Assembly: GCA_033558025.1 (NCBI GenBank)
Contig: JAUCEF010000007.1
Location: 1,612,001-1,676,000 of the forward strand
Source of the DNA: Phytophthora sp. 'mugwort'
Lineage: Eukaryota; Oomycota; Peronosporomycetes; Peronosporales; Peronosporaceae
Length of the DNA stretch: 64,000 nucleotides
Direction of reading: 5' to 3'
Shown piece after piece: positions 1 to 11,366 of the stretch. The position numbers and the translations under genes are program-made. The stretch's first letter is position 1. Each line of letters begins with the position of its first letter. The notes below the pieces were generated by a model. That model made no database searches and was not told the DNA's origin. It saw only the letters and a list, made by a program, of their open reading frames with translations.

Positions 1-935
1 TTCACACGGTGGGTAGAGTTGTCTCGGATGGAGTCATAGATCCTGCTTGCATTGCTTCCGCTCTTCACAAGTAGCTCTATGTTGCTCATTATCGGCGAAT
101 CATTTGGGCCCAGCCGGAAGCTCGGATACGAACGGAATACTTCTTCCGACACGTAATGGTTATGCCCATAGAACTCCAGCTTAACCTCGACCCACCACTT
201 CCCAGACGCTCTAGACTTGAGCGAGAAACCGAAACTTGCAGCCAGTATAGTTACCCGCTGGACAGGCCGGCATCCAGTCGGGCGCGACCGCTCCTTCCAC
301 CCATGAGTAAAAATGTATAGTCGTTGGTAGCGGTCCATCGCTTCGGGCAGAGCGGTATCTCCGAAGGCAGTTTGTTAAGGTATCTCTTCTGCTTCTTCAG
401 CTGCTCGTTCCGCAACAGGATATAGACGGTAAAATGTAGAGTCGTTGGTAGGGGCCATCGCTGCGGGCATGGGCGGTATCTCCGAAGGCGGCTTGTTAAG
501 GTGTCTCTTCTCCTTCTTCAGCTGCTTTTTCCGCTGCTCCTTCCGCAACCGGACATTGCCCGGTCTCAGTGATCACTGACACCGGCTTTGGAATCTTCTT
601 GATGTCTTCAAATACTCGTCAAAGCTACTCGAGGACTCGTGATGCTTCTTCAACGCAGGTACGCAATGTAGCCGGTCTAAGTTCTCTGACGACAATCTCT
701 TTCTTGACGAAACGCTACCCCTCAGAACTCCAATCACCACCTCCACTTTCATCATCGCTCTCCTTATCAGCTTTTTCCCCTCCTCAGCTTCTTCCTCCTC
801 TTCAGCTTGTCCCGCCTCAGCCGCTGCTGCCGCCTCCGCAGCGGCTTTTGCCTCCTCAGCTGCAGCTTTCTCTCGTCTCTCTTCCTCTTTCAGTCGTTTC
901 TGGATTTTGGCAGTTGTCCAGTTCGCGTCATGATG
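1..935 (-). pseudogene. MULE/FAR1-like transposase, N-terminal remnant (runs off window start)
   Basis: On the minus strand, about 330 down to 1 is an open frame with THGWKERSRP, then KWWVEVKLEFYGHNHYVSEE, then a stretch with SYPSFRLGPNDSPIMSN. The HGWK, GHNH and 'SNIELLVKSG' signatures in this order match the zinc-binding FAR1-like N-terminus of Mutator-like transposases as I know them from oomycetes. Upstream (about 930-560) the same strand reads WTTAKIQKRLKEEERREK followed by an Ala/Glu/Lys-rich run, likely a charged coiled coil, which changes frame near 760. A duplicated block at 307-550 breaks the frame again. The catalytic DDE core would lie before base 1. I read this as a decayed transposase gene; the N-terminal charged part could instead belong to an unrelated gene. 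Confidence 0.5.
307..550 (-). repeat. Imperfect tandem duplication, about 110-120 bp per unit
   Basis: Units 307-417 and 429-550 share the string from 'gtcgttggtag' through 'ggtatctccgaaggc' to 'cttcttcagctgct' with scattered changes. On the minus strand each unit reads like KEKRHLNKPPSEIP or KQKRYLNKLPSEIP, so the duplication lies inside the transposase remnant. Confidence 0.75.
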
Positions 936-2384
936 TCCACACTACAAAACATTGCGAAAACATGACAAAACATGTTCAATAAAGGCCTCCCAGAATATGC
1001 ACTCTTACACCAGTCACGCCGTCTACACACCGTTTGAGGAGCTGCTAATTGCGCTGGCGTGAAAGAACGGCTGCGAACGGCTGATAAACCTTTACAGGCT
1101 ACAATGATGACAGGTATGTGTTATTCAAACGGTAAATGTGAACACCGTTTGGTAGATGTAAATAGCGTGTAGAGACTAGCGAGATTCTTACCTTGGCTGG
1201 GGACTGCACGTGGTTGTCGAGCTGCTCATGTCGCCACGTGTGGAAGGGGAGGGGGGGAGCTTCCAGTTGCAGTGCGGCAGCTTGTGTCGTGTGTGCAGAT
1301 CGTGTCGTCGAGGGCGGGAGGTACTTCGAGTGCGCGCAGCTACGTTCGTAGCGGGGTGGGGGGGGGCTTGATTTGAGTCGTGTGTATTTCGCGCGTCAGA
1401 TCCGAAATGAGCTACGTAAGTAATTTAAAATTCCTTAAAATACAAAATGGACAATACATGAGCAAATACCTGGTCAATACATGGGTGAAAAAACCTGAGC
1501 AGCATATTTTCTGTTTTCTAAAATTATAGTAATAATTAAAGTTTAGCATTTATATCTTAGCAAGTATGACTAAATGGTCACCATCCTCAACTACAGCTGT
1601 CCACAGCTAGCTGCAGTGGCGCCATACTCTATGTGCGGGAAGGGTGGCCACCACATCTGTAGTAACGACGTAAATCGAGAAGTCCCACTATAGACAAGGA
1701 TGAATATCATGAATTTACCGACAGTACTTAAGCGGATACTATATACCGGGTCAGTCAAATGGTGCAAATCGACCGACACTGATCAAACCATACAAGAAAA
1801 AAGTATATAAAGGTATTTTAGCTTTCTGATTGGCCGGTACGATAGGATGTTTGGCTCCCTGATCAAGCGGAGGCGAAGCTTGCGGGTCGTAGCGGGCTTA
1901 GGGTTTAGCCCCAGCGAACGCCGCAAGCACTCGGGCGGGTAGGATTGCGCGGAGTGCATACCTGGGTGATAGATATTTTTAAAGATGATACCCCGTCTTT
2001 TTGTATGTCGGCAGTATCGGCCATGTTGGCAACCTTACGCTACGGTCCGCTACGATGTGTTTGCCTCGGTTTAATACACTGTGAAGCTCATATTGCCCTA
2101 TTGTACAATCTAGGCTGTGCAGGGCGTTGTGCTTGCAAAAATACCAACAATTACGACTGCCGCTGATCCGGCCGGATCCTACCTCAGCGGCTGCTTCCAC
2201 TGACAGCATAAAAACAACATGCGAAAATACGCTACTGAAAGCTGTATAACCGCCGGTTTGCAAGGGAGATTCCACGGAAGTGGCAAGTAGTCTGAACTCG
2301 ACAAGGGCGATGTACCGGTCAGTATTATTAATCATTCTCCTATCAATGCACGAGACAGTGTATGGGCGATTGTCCATGGGCTGG
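936..2384. other. Intergenic stretch without recognisable gene
   Basis: AT-rich DNA with G-runs near 1240 and 1355 and a short GC-rich patch near 1855-1945. The longest frame (1979-2377, minus) has a composition I cannot link to any family. No repeat or RNA gene was seen. Confidence 0.5.
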
Positions 2385-2389
2385 CCGAG

Positions 2390-2612
2390 TATTGCTCCAT
2401 ACTAACTGTGTGTTTGTATGTAACGGAACTCCTACGGTTATTGGATACAATAAGATAAATGAAGGAATAATATTGGCTATATAGTGGCCAAGTGGAGGAA
2501 TGGCCAACAGCTACCCAAAAATGATAGAACCCAGCCGCATGATGTGCTGGAGGGATGGCAATGTGACGCCATCCCACTACCAACACTGACGGCAATTTAT
2601 AACATCACAACA
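2390..2612 (+). repeat. 5' LTR of Copia element 1
   Basis: Shares 'tttgtatgtaacggaactcc', 'gcatgatgtgctggagggat' and 'acatcacaaca' with 7772-7986 in the same order and spacing. It contains a TATA-like 'gctatatag', as expected for the promoter in the U3 part. It ends in CA at 2612. Confidence 0.85.
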
Positions 2613-2635
2613 ATTCAAGTACTACAACGTAGCCC

Positions 2636-3790
2636 ATGGCTGCTGAGACCAAGAACACGAGCGGACTGGAGCGCTTCAATGGCAAGGGCTTTGCTATGTG
2701 TAAATATAAGGTTTTGACGCACGTCAATCACCTGGATCAGTTGTATATAAAAGGAAATAATTTATGAAAGGGCTCCCTGACGTGGACGTCCTCATGGCCG
2801 ACTTCCTTCATGGAACGCCTGAGAAGCCATCGCCCGTCTCAAGCAAAACGAACTGTCTGATAAGGAGACGATTGCAATGCAATGGAGGGTGATGGACTGA
2901 GAAAGGGGTCGAGGTGGCCTGCATAATCTGCTTAATCCGGTTCTGCCAAATTTTCTTTCTTTCAACGCTGCCTGACTTGGTGTCCCACATGGACTTATCT
3001 TAAGTGGTTAAGGCACTAGAAAGGTCTATGGTCAGGGTGGTGCGGCAGGTCTAATTGGCCTCACCCGGGCCTGGTCTCAGCTGGCTTGAAGTCAATGGCG
3101 TGATCTGCGAACGATGTTCGCTCAGCTGAAGAAGGTGCGCAATGAGATTAATTGAACGACTCAGAAACTGCTGGGATACGACATGGTCACTGAAGCGTGG
3201 CTTTGTGTCGAAGTCCTGTCCCAACTGCCAAGTAAGTTTTGGGCATCGTCAATCTCTATAGAAAGGGAGGGTTTACGGTCGAAAAGGTCGAAAGTGCGCT
3301 TCATTTTTTTGCGCATCTTCGGAGATAAGTCGAAGAAGGAGATCTCGATGCACATGGACAAAAATTAGTGATCGCTGTTAATAACGTCCGAGCAAAGCAA
3401 GCACCAAAAGAAAAAGAGAATGACTCAAAGATAGCCCAAGGCTGTTTTTATTGCTTTGAGACCGACCACTGGAAGGCTGACTGTCCGACAATGGCCAAGG
3501 ACAGAGACCTGACCCGGGAAGGGAACCCGCTGTTCCGTACGGATGTCAGAACAGCCCCCCGAGCCAAGAAGAAGGCTCGAAAGGCATGTCAAACGGCCGT
3601 CAACACGTTGAAATCTGTGATCCACGACGGAGAACAGCGTCTATACCGCGATGGACAAACGGAGCTTGAAGCAAGCACCGACTATGTTGACGATGTCAGA
3701 AGTCTGCTTTATGACGACGAGGATGTTTCCATGAGCGACGGGGGTGCAAGCTCGCCAGTCGATCTAGACAGCATCGCGCGACACGTATGA
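2636..3790 (+). pseudogene. Copia element 1 gag (nucleocapsid-like), broken
   Basis: An ATG at 2636, just after the 5' LTR, opens a frame reading MAAETKNTSGLERFNGKGFA, which resembles the start of Copia Gag proteins. The frame is then lost to several shifts and is picked up again at 3368-3790, where a CX2CX4HX4C zinc knuckle is intact (CFYCFETDHWKADC; Cys26, Cys29, His34, Cys39 of that frame). Gag coats the element RNA in the cytoplasm. The tail is acidic. The part between about 2720 and 3360 is very degenerate. Confidence 0.75.
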
Positions 3791-4313
3791 ATAAGAAATG
3801 CTGCATATTTAAGGAAGCTGAAGAAGCTAAAAGTTATTACCGACTTGCGGGTCGTTGATACAGAGCTGACGACGCTATAACTCCGGACAAAAGGTGGTTC
3901 AAGGAGTTGCGACGGAGCCAAGGACATCAGTTCACATACGGTAACAGATGCACGTCAGAGAGTCCACTAATCGGTTCAAAATACAGCTAAGTGTTATCAC
4001 TGCTACAGGCTTATGAATCGTATTACTCGTAGTGAAGTAGCATATGACCGTCAGTGCGATAGTAACTTGCTCGGTGCATACTATTTGGCAAAGCAAGGAT
4101 ACCGACACATGCAATCCAATACAGGTGGCTACCTGTTTTGCTTTAGTAAAGGCTTCGAACCGCTATTTGCGGCAGTAGCAATATGTGAAATATACTATTT
4201 GTTAAGTGCTAAAGCATTGAAGAAACGAGTCTTCATGCGAGTACCAGAAAGTATGAATACCTAATAAAGGGGTTTCACCTCCGACTTGGCCATGAAAAAA
4301 ATGATTATTACGA

Positions 4314-5154
4314 ATGATAAGCAACTTAAAGTCTCCTCAGGACGCTAAAGCTAGGTATTCTCAGTTGAAGGACATCCCGTTCTTCTGCAAAACATGCGCG
4401 GAGGTGAAAGATCGCCGCATATCCTATAGAAACATGGTAGGGGCAAAGTCTAAAGAACCCCTTCACACTCTGCATATGGACTCAATAGGCAAACTAAAGG
4501 TAAAAGGCATGTATGGATCTCTAGGATATCAATATGCATTAGAGGTAGTGGATGACGCGACGGCATACAAATGGTATGTCATTGTAAAAGTCTAAAATAA
4601 GTACCACGAAAGATTTAGGAACTTCTGACTCACTTAGGTTCAATTTGTGACGATACTTTGGACCGACGGAGGACCGGAGTTCGTTAAAATGAGGTTGCGA
4701 AGTTGGGTGCTAAAAAGGGGATTTTATTTCAAAAATCAAATGTAGAATCGCAAATAGAAAATAGTAGTGCCGAAAGAGCACATTAAACTATGACGGCAGG
4801 GGTGCGATGTGGACTAAGAGGGGCTAGAATGGCTGCTAAGTGGTGGCCAGAAGCCCTCCACTACATAGTAGAGGTAACGAACCGCCTACCAATGGCGAGA
4901 CTCGGCATAAAGCGCCCTTTGAAATGCTACATAAGAAGAAATCAAATGGTTTAGAGTTACAGATTTGGGGTTCGACGTGCTATGCACACTTGCCCAAATC
5001 TAAGAGAAAGGACCCAAAATTAGGCGACCGAGCAGTTCAATGCAAACTGCGTGGTATTGCCTCTGATTACAAAAGATACAGCTTGTTAGATGTGAAAACA
5101 ATAAGTATCTCGTCGCACGAGATGTATAGTTTAACGCTGTACCAACCAACATAA
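4314..5154 (+). pseudogene. Copia element 1 integrase, broken
   Basis: The first frame (4314-4595) has a CKTCAEVK motif from the zinc-binding end and LHTLHMDSIGKL with the first catalytic Asp of the integrase core. The second catalytic region, LWTDGGPEFVKM, is in another frame near 4660, and the helix with the catalytic Glu region (SSAERAH) is near 4765, followed by a stop. The frame 4840-5154 holds the C-terminal Copia module (GSTCYAHLPK, DRAVQCKLRGI). Integrase would insert the cDNA into the chromosome; this copy cannot because of frame changes and stops. Confidence 0.8.
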
Positions 5155-5340
5155 TAATCGAAAGACCTTCCCAACAGAAGCCCCGATCAATGACTTGAAA
5201 GAGAGTAAAGGGATCTCAAAATTTAGGCAAAAGGGCTAGGGAATCTGACTCAAATCAGATTGAAGTTAAAGTCGGCAGCTCAGTTGCTGTCACGTCTCAA
5301 CCGATTCTACCAGCAACGAGAGTAAGGAATAGACGCACTA

Positions 5341-6999
5341 ATGAGAATGGTTAGGCGTTCAAAGAGGCGTCGAACACCAAATTCCCGCTTTGATGGTTTC
5401 ATCATGAAGTTGAAGTCGACAACCGTTACAGCTCAAATCCCTATCCCTAAATCGATTAAAGAGTTCCTAAAAGGGCCACATGTCGAGCAGTGGAAGACAG
5501 ACATTCGAACAGAGTATGAAGCGCTCTTAAACAATAAGACGTGGACTCTGGTACCGCTGCCACCAGACAGGCGTGCATTAGGCTGCCACAGGCTGTTTGA
5601 TATAAAATAGAGAGCTGATGGAAGTGTTGATAGGTTTAAAGCTAGGCATGTTGTTCAAGACAACACACAAACATATGGAATTGACTATAGAAAGGTCTTT
5701 GTTTTTTCGCCAGTAGCTCGCTACGAGTCATTGCGCTTAGTGCTAGCTCTAGCGACCTTATTAGGACTACATCTGCATCAGATGGACGTCTCAACTACGT
5801 TTCTAACGGGCTACTGCATAAGGATATCTACATGACGCAACCACTTGGTCGTCATTTTGGTTCAACTATTTTGGTCGGCAAGCTTAAAAAAGACTTTATG
5901 GTCTGACAGGCGCCTAGAATATGGTATGGCGTATTAAATGAGTTTCTGAAATCACTAGCGTTTTTTGCGGTGCAAGAACGAATACTGCTTGTACCACAGA
6001 AGGTGGGAGATAAATGGAGTCTCTCAGACGCTCATTATCTGCGTGTACGTTGACGATCTGACGATCACTGGATCACATCTGAGCTCGATAAGTGAGCTCA
6101 AAAAAAGGTTGGCTGCCAAATTACGATGAAAGATTTGGGCGACATTCATTATTACCTCCTAAAATAATGGATATCAAACGGGGTGTAAGTACAAAGGTGT
6201 TGTGCATATCACAGCAAAGTATATTCAGGACTTGCTTCATAACTTTAATATGCAAGACTGTAGTACTGAAACTACTCGACAGGCAAAGAGCGTAGTATTA
6301 GAAAAGGAAAAGTCACTGATACCGGAGCAAATTGCGGCACAGCCATTTGACTATAGAGGGCCAGTAGGCTCACTAATGTACCTTGCTCGAGGTACTAGGC
6401 CTGATATAGCAAATGCCGTAGAGAGCTAAGTAAATATCTATGTTGCTATAACAAGACCCGTTGGAGGACGGCTCAGCCAGTATTAAAATACTTGAAAGGA
6501 ACGTCGACGTATGGCTTAGTATACGATAGAAATAGTACTGCTATTCAGTTAGAGCTATACACAGACGCGAGCTTCGCGAATGCAAATGAGAACCTAAAGT
6601 CTATTACAGGATGCGTATCATTACTTGCTGGTGCATATATCAGTTGGAAAAGTTTAAAGCAAGATTGTATTAGGCTTAATACGGCAGAGTCAGAACTAGC
6701 AGCTGCAAGTGAAGGTGTAAGAGAAGCTATGTGGCTACGACTGCTACTAAAGGAACTGGGTTATGTGCAGATATCACCAACACTGTGTTGGTGTGATAAC
6801 ACTGCCGCATTAAGTATTATTAGAGACCCATGCAGCCATTCATCCACAAAGTACATTGATATTAGGCATTTGTATGCAAGAGAGAAGCACGAAGTTGGAA
6901 ATATCAAGGTTACAGCATACTGTAGTACGAACGATATTGACTGCGGACGCTTCGACAAAACCATTAAATCAGACTCAGTATGAAAAGCTACGCGGATGA
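5341..6999 (+). pseudogene. Copia element 1 reverse transcriptase and RNase H, broken
   Basis: Frame 5341-5610 ends with WKTDIRTEYEALLNNKTWTL, the usual start of Copia reverse transcriptase (RVT_2 family). Further pieces follow in other frames: FKARHVVQ near 5638, YRKVFVFSPVARYESLRL near 5690, and the catalytic VYVDDLTITGS at 6043-6075. RNase H occupies 6492-6983 with YTDASFA, TAESELAAAS and WCDNTAALSI carrying the acidic catalytic residues, then KYIDIRH. The family-typical ending TKPLNQTQYEKLRG is one frame over and stops at 6999. At least four frame changes separate these blocks. Confidence 0.85.
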
Positions 7000-7771
7000 T
7001 GCGGGTTGGGGACCTGGGCAGTCACAGTCTAGAAAATTTCTAGATAGCGAACGGCCGAAGCCTAGCCCTAAAGCTAAAGAAGAAGACAAATTATGGTAAA
7101 GTCACTAGCGTGGTGAAGACGGTAAGAGTAACCAGCAATGCACTCACAAATAGCCTTAACCAAATCCTAAAATAAAGAAAGTGAACTTTCCGGGCTATCA
7201 CTCACTGATCCGAGTTTTAAATTTATTTTTAAGCAAAGAGTTACCAACTGACTTCCTAATCTGCAGAGAAAAGTGCTATGATCATAGACTAGATCGCCGC
7301 GAGTTGTTGGATAACCAATCTTGTTTCCACACCGCATTGTCCCCATTGGACGATTGGCATCCCGTTGCACAAAATGCCGGGAGCTTGGGCTCGCTGTGGC
7401 CTAGGCCGGGACTTGCTGTCGTCTGGCGGATAACGGGTGGCTTACCCCCCCCCCCCCCTCCCCGAAGGGCTTCCGTCGGACCTGCGATTGATCCCTGGCA
7501 GAAGAGAGAGTGAGCTGCAAAGGCAAAAGGCGGAGGACATATATGAGAGGTGTTTTATCCAACACATAAGAAAAAAGTATGAAGTTTAGTTTGGGCTGCT
7601 TCAATTTATATTTGGCACCGTTAGAATATATATTCCATAGTATTAAGTTGAGTAACAAGGAAATCCATAATTTGGGTATGAGACAAATCTGAACTGATAA
7701 CAACGTTGAAGTGGAGTTGAAGTCGAGAAAGATCCATGAGACCATGGCATCGGTGTCATCTTTAGTGGGAG
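7000..7771. other. Long non-coding stretch between pol and 3' LTR of Copia element 1
   Basis: Copia elements normally have a short gap here, but this one is about 770 bp. It includes an uninterrupted run of about 14 C near 7445 next to 'gaagggcttccgtcgg'. It may hold a later insertion whose ends I could not define. The last bases before 7772 are the purine-rich tract expected at the end of the element. Confidence 0.5.
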
Positions 7772-7986
7772 TGTTGCACCATACTCACTCTATCTTTGTA
7801 TGTAACGGAACTCCTACCGTTATTGGATAAAATAAGATAAGAGAAATAATCCTATTGGATATATAAGAGGATGGGGCCAACGGCCACCCAAGGAAGGAAA
7901 GAAGACAGGCGCATGATGTGCTGGAGGGATGGCGATTGTATGCTATCCCACTTCCAAAACCGACGGCAATTTCAAACATCACAACA
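7772..7986 (+). repeat. 3' LTR of Copia element 1
   Basis: Begins TGTTGCACC and ends ACATCACAACA, matching 2390-2612 throughout with substitutions and small gaps. A TATA-like 'ggatatataag' sits where the promoter of U3 is expected. Confidence 0.85.
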
Positions 7987-7991
7987 CCAAG

Positions 7992-8413
7992 CTTATAGCG
8001 CGGTCCGTGGACGCCAACGAACTTCCTACACTTCTGTTCATGGTCTATACACGCAAGGAAAAGGCATCAAACAGCATGCATAAGTGCGAAGTTGTGGGTT
8101 ATTAATTGCTAGCACTCCAATATTAATTTTTGCTTTATTGTTGGTGGAAGCATAATTTATACTGATAATATTATATAGTGGTTTGAGCCTTGTTTTATCA
8201 CCAATTAAATGACCAAAGCACCCAGTACTATTAATCCCTGGTTACAACAATGAGATCTTGGACATGTGTAGTCCACCCTAACCTATCATCCTGACAGTGG
8301 TTGTGGCTACAGCATGATGCCGTCAACTATAACTGTAAATCACAACTGAATTTGCTATTATCCGCGCAACACTCCATCACCCTCGCTCCTCTTCCTACGA
8401 CTTTTGGCAGATT
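7992..8413. other. AT-rich stretch before second Copia remnant
   Basis: May contain the leader or a decayed 5' LTR of the next Copia element, but no matching repeat was found after that element's pol. No gene seen. Confidence 0.35.
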
Positions 8414-9252
8414 ATGAGCCCAACGCAAGACTCAAGCGCCAACGACCGCGATTTTCCGCCCCTTAACGGCCGAAACTTCGTGATCTAGAAGACTCGTGTT
8501 ACCGCTGCCCTCGGTGGCAAGAACCCTGGTCGGATTTGTCACCCCCAAGCCGACTATGTGGGCGACGGCGACTTCGACTTCTCCTCGGATGAAAAAATCC
8601 ACCCACCGCTCACCGAACGAGAGACATGGCGTCCGCGTAGATACCGCTGGGGCACACAAGGCCGACGACGTGGGGGACTCCCCACCGAGTGAGTCCTCCT
8701 CTGACATGTTCGGAGGCCATCACCGCTGGAAACGACGGCGATGTGGAAATTGCTCAGATACAACCACCCTTAATCCAGTCATTCACTGTTAAAAAAAAAA
8801 AGCTCGAGATTCTGAAGCGGGCTGAGTAGAACAAGGCCAAGAACTAGAAGCTGAGCTCGAAGAAGCTACGACTCTATGAAGCAAATGCTAAACCCTTCCT
8901 CATCAAAACCATCGATGATCAACACGTTTCCATGGTGAAGGATAAGACTACGCCTTACGAGATTTTTCGAACGTTCTGTAGCAAGTACGAATGTGTCGCC
9001 ATCGTACAACATGCTGATGATCTTCAAATACGAGGAAGGTTCCGACCTCATGACCTCCATCATCGACTTGGAAAGCTCTATGAAGGCAACCGTGAAGCCT
9101 CGAGCAGTGTGCTGAGCGACGAGAAAAAATCGCTCTATCTGTATCATCCCCGCAACGAAATGGAAGCCTTAACGGGTAGTCTGGAAAGGAGGCCGGAAGT
9201 TCATTCCATACGAATATTTGAAACGGCGTATCGAGACCAAGGTCCAGAATGA
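8414..9252 (+). pseudogene. Copia element 2 gag, broken
   Basis: ATG at 8414 opens MSPTQDSSANDRDFPPLNGR; the following FVI is cut by a TAG where a Trp is usual, and KTRVTAALGGKN continues in the same frame. A long acidic piece (ADYVGDGDFDFSSDEKI) follows. Beyond a run of A near 8790 the frame is picked up again near 8880, where AKPFLIKTIDDQHVSMVKDK and TPYEIFRTFCSKYE match the Copia gag (UBN2-type) core. No zinc knuckle could be placed with certainty after it. Confidence 0.7.
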
Positions 9253-9737
9253 GCTAGCGCGCAATTGCTACGACCTCAGACAGGGAATATTGGAGTCCAA
9301 GGAGGCCCGAGCTGAGAGAACCCTTCAAGCCACAGTGTTAATTGCAATACCAGCGGCTCTCCAATTCCATATCTGGGGGAGACAGCGGTCGTGGATGCAT
9401 TGAAGTGCGCGTACTACCACCGCGACAACCACGGCACGGTCGATTTCTACATCCTATAGCGTCACCTACGTAATGGCTAAATCGAGGCTGGTACGGTTCT
9501 TCCTGCCAATGTAAGCGGAAGGCGATACAAAGCACGCAACGTCAGTACCCTTACAAGACTACACGGGAACCGCGGCAATAACTCACAGACCTACAACAAC
9601 GGCCGTGGAAACAACAATCGCGCCCACAATGGAAAACGCCAGAATCGCCTTGGTTCACGGCCGTAGCGACCAAGAAAACGAAACCAGTTCCACGGTTGGC
9701 GCAACTCAGACTGTGATGCATCAGACAACAGCGTTTA

Positions 9738-11166
9738 TTGCATAATTGCGATTACAACGCTCGACCTTACTCGGAAACTGAGGAGGTGAGCCTCACTATT
9801 CAAGTCGAGCACCGCGATCCAACATGGACGATCGATTCCGGGTGCACTTGCCACGTCACGTCCATCCGAGACTCGTTTAAGATCTTAAACCCGACGTCGG
9901 ATAAATCCATGACGGTCGGAAGCAATCACCAGATCCCATTACGTGAGCAGATGACGTGAATTTGACCATCAAAGACACGAAGGGGAAACCACAGGGCCAT
10001 TACCCTGACCAACGGGCTGTACGAACCTGTACTCGTGGTTAAAAATTTCTCGGTCCGTCAAGCTGTCAAAACCGACTACAAGATCAACTTTCTAAACTCC
10101 AAGAATACGTTCTGTTCATCGAACGTGGAATCAAGTTCGAAGCCATAATTGTAAATGGCATTCGCCTCTACCAATTCGATGCTTGCCCGGTGGACACTGG
10201 CCTAGAGGACCACGTGGCCAAATCGGGTACGTCCGATAATATTTTACTCTGGCAGGTCTTTATAATTTTTGCACTCTGCAGGATCTGGCTAATGGGGACA
10301 TCGTCAAAGACATTGGGATGCCAAAATTCCACTCACGCAAAGGCTACTTTTGCTCCTCATGCACATACGCTAAGTCGCACCGTAACCCATTCAATAAATG
10401 TACCGTTGAAAGCGCAAATTCCCTCCTGAAAAGGTTCACACAGATATGGCTGGACCCTTCATGTTACAACACTATCAGGATGTCAATACTTCTTGACCTT
10501 TATTGATTGTTTCTCGCGCTATATGTTTATCTACGTAACCAAGTCAGACTTGTACGTCTGCTACGAGGATTCCCGAAAGAAATCACATGTTCCGTGCCAA
10601 CGTGGGCCAATAATCATACATGCTTAAACGCACGATGAAGAAATCCGCGCCCTCCAAAGCGACAGTGCTCGCGAATATGAAAAGCTCGAGAAAATTATCT
10701 TTGAGAAATCTAATACACGCGCAGTTCACCAATGCATTCGCTCCCCAAAACAATGGAATGGCAGAGATGCGCATGCGCACACCCCTTGAACTAAATGCGA
10801 ACATTTCTAACTGACGGAGTTCTACCCCAACGCCTTCGAGAGGTGAATGCGTGAAGCACGTAGCTGACCTCCTCAACAGGACCCCGAGATCTGTAACCGA
10901 ACTACACTCCCTATGAAAAATGGGTCAAAACAAACCATCATCTCATTACGTTATGGGTTTTGTATGCACGGCAAACGCTCACGTTCCGGTGCTATACCGC
11001 AACAAACTCGAAAATCGGGCTAGAAAATGCATGTATCGGGGAATGTTATCCAACCAGAAGGGCGACAGAGAATCGCATTATTTACAGTCGCGATGTCATT
11101 GAGGGGATGACACTGCAGTTACAGTGTCATCCCACCATCGATGACAGAAATGCGAAAACGAAATGA
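9738..11166 (+). pseudogene. Copia element 2 protease and integrase, broken
   Basis: Frame 9738-9959 contains WTIDSGCTCHVTS with the aspartic protease triad Asp-Ser-Gly at 9834-9842. Frame 10318-10506 carries FCSSCTYAKSHRNPFNKC, the zinc-binding end that precedes the integrase core. The core is scattered: DCFSRYMFIYVTKSD near 10506, and NNGMAEMRMRT near 10750, which corresponds to the 'QNGxAE' catalytic Glu region. The C-terminal module is read at 10920-11166. Stops and shifts separate all pieces. Confidence 0.75.
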
Positions 11167-11236
11167 TAATGCGCTTTCAGCTGAAGAAACAGAACCAGCA
11201 TATAATAAAGCTAAAACCTCTCTCAGAAAGCACATA

Positions 11237-11261
11237 ACGTAAACCACGGGTTCATCGCAAC
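11237..11261 (+). repeat. Left terminal inverted repeat of pogo-like element
   Basis: ACGTAAACCACGGGTTCA followed by TCGCAAC; it is the reverse complement of 13538-13562 except for the outermost base and one internal base. Confidence 0.9.
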
Positions 11262-11366
11262 AGGTGTAAAAGCCTTTGTCTGTAAAAACTCAGCTCGCCT
11301 CTATGTCCACCAGCTCAAATATTTCGCGCGCAAATGACCTCCTTCATTCTAGGTTTCGCGCGCAGT

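Larger units (their letters stand above)
2390..7986 (+). mobile_element. Copia-type LTR retrotransposon (element 1), decayed
   Basis: Two direct LTRs (2390-2612 and 7772-7986) bracket gag, integrase, reverse transcriptase and RNase H in the order gag-IN-RT-RH, which defines Copia/Pseudoviridae-type elements; Gypsy elements have IN last. The 3' LTR begins TGTTGCACC right after a short purine-rich tract (agtgggag); the 5' LTR begins TATTGCTCC, so its terminal TG has mutated. The five bases before the 5' LTR (ccgag, 2385-2389) and after the 3' LTR (ccaag, 7987-7991) differ at one position and are a probable target-site duplication. Internal genes carry many stops and frame changes and the LTRs differ at roughly a fifth to a quarter of positions by eye, so the insertion is old and cannot move on its own. 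Length is 5597 bp. Confidence 0.85.

Noticed and set aside
569..982. 137-codon plus-strand frame
   Set aside because: It starts at GTG and its Ser/Leu/Pro runs are the antisense of the Glu/Ala/Lys-rich minus-strand remnant.
1979..2377. 132-codon minus-strand frame with an ATG
   Set aside because: No recognisable motif, composition like the AT-rich flank, and it ends next to the Copia insertion; not enough to call a gene.
8085..8413. 5' LTR of Copia element 2
   Set aside because: Position is suitable but no matching direct repeat was found beyond 14600.
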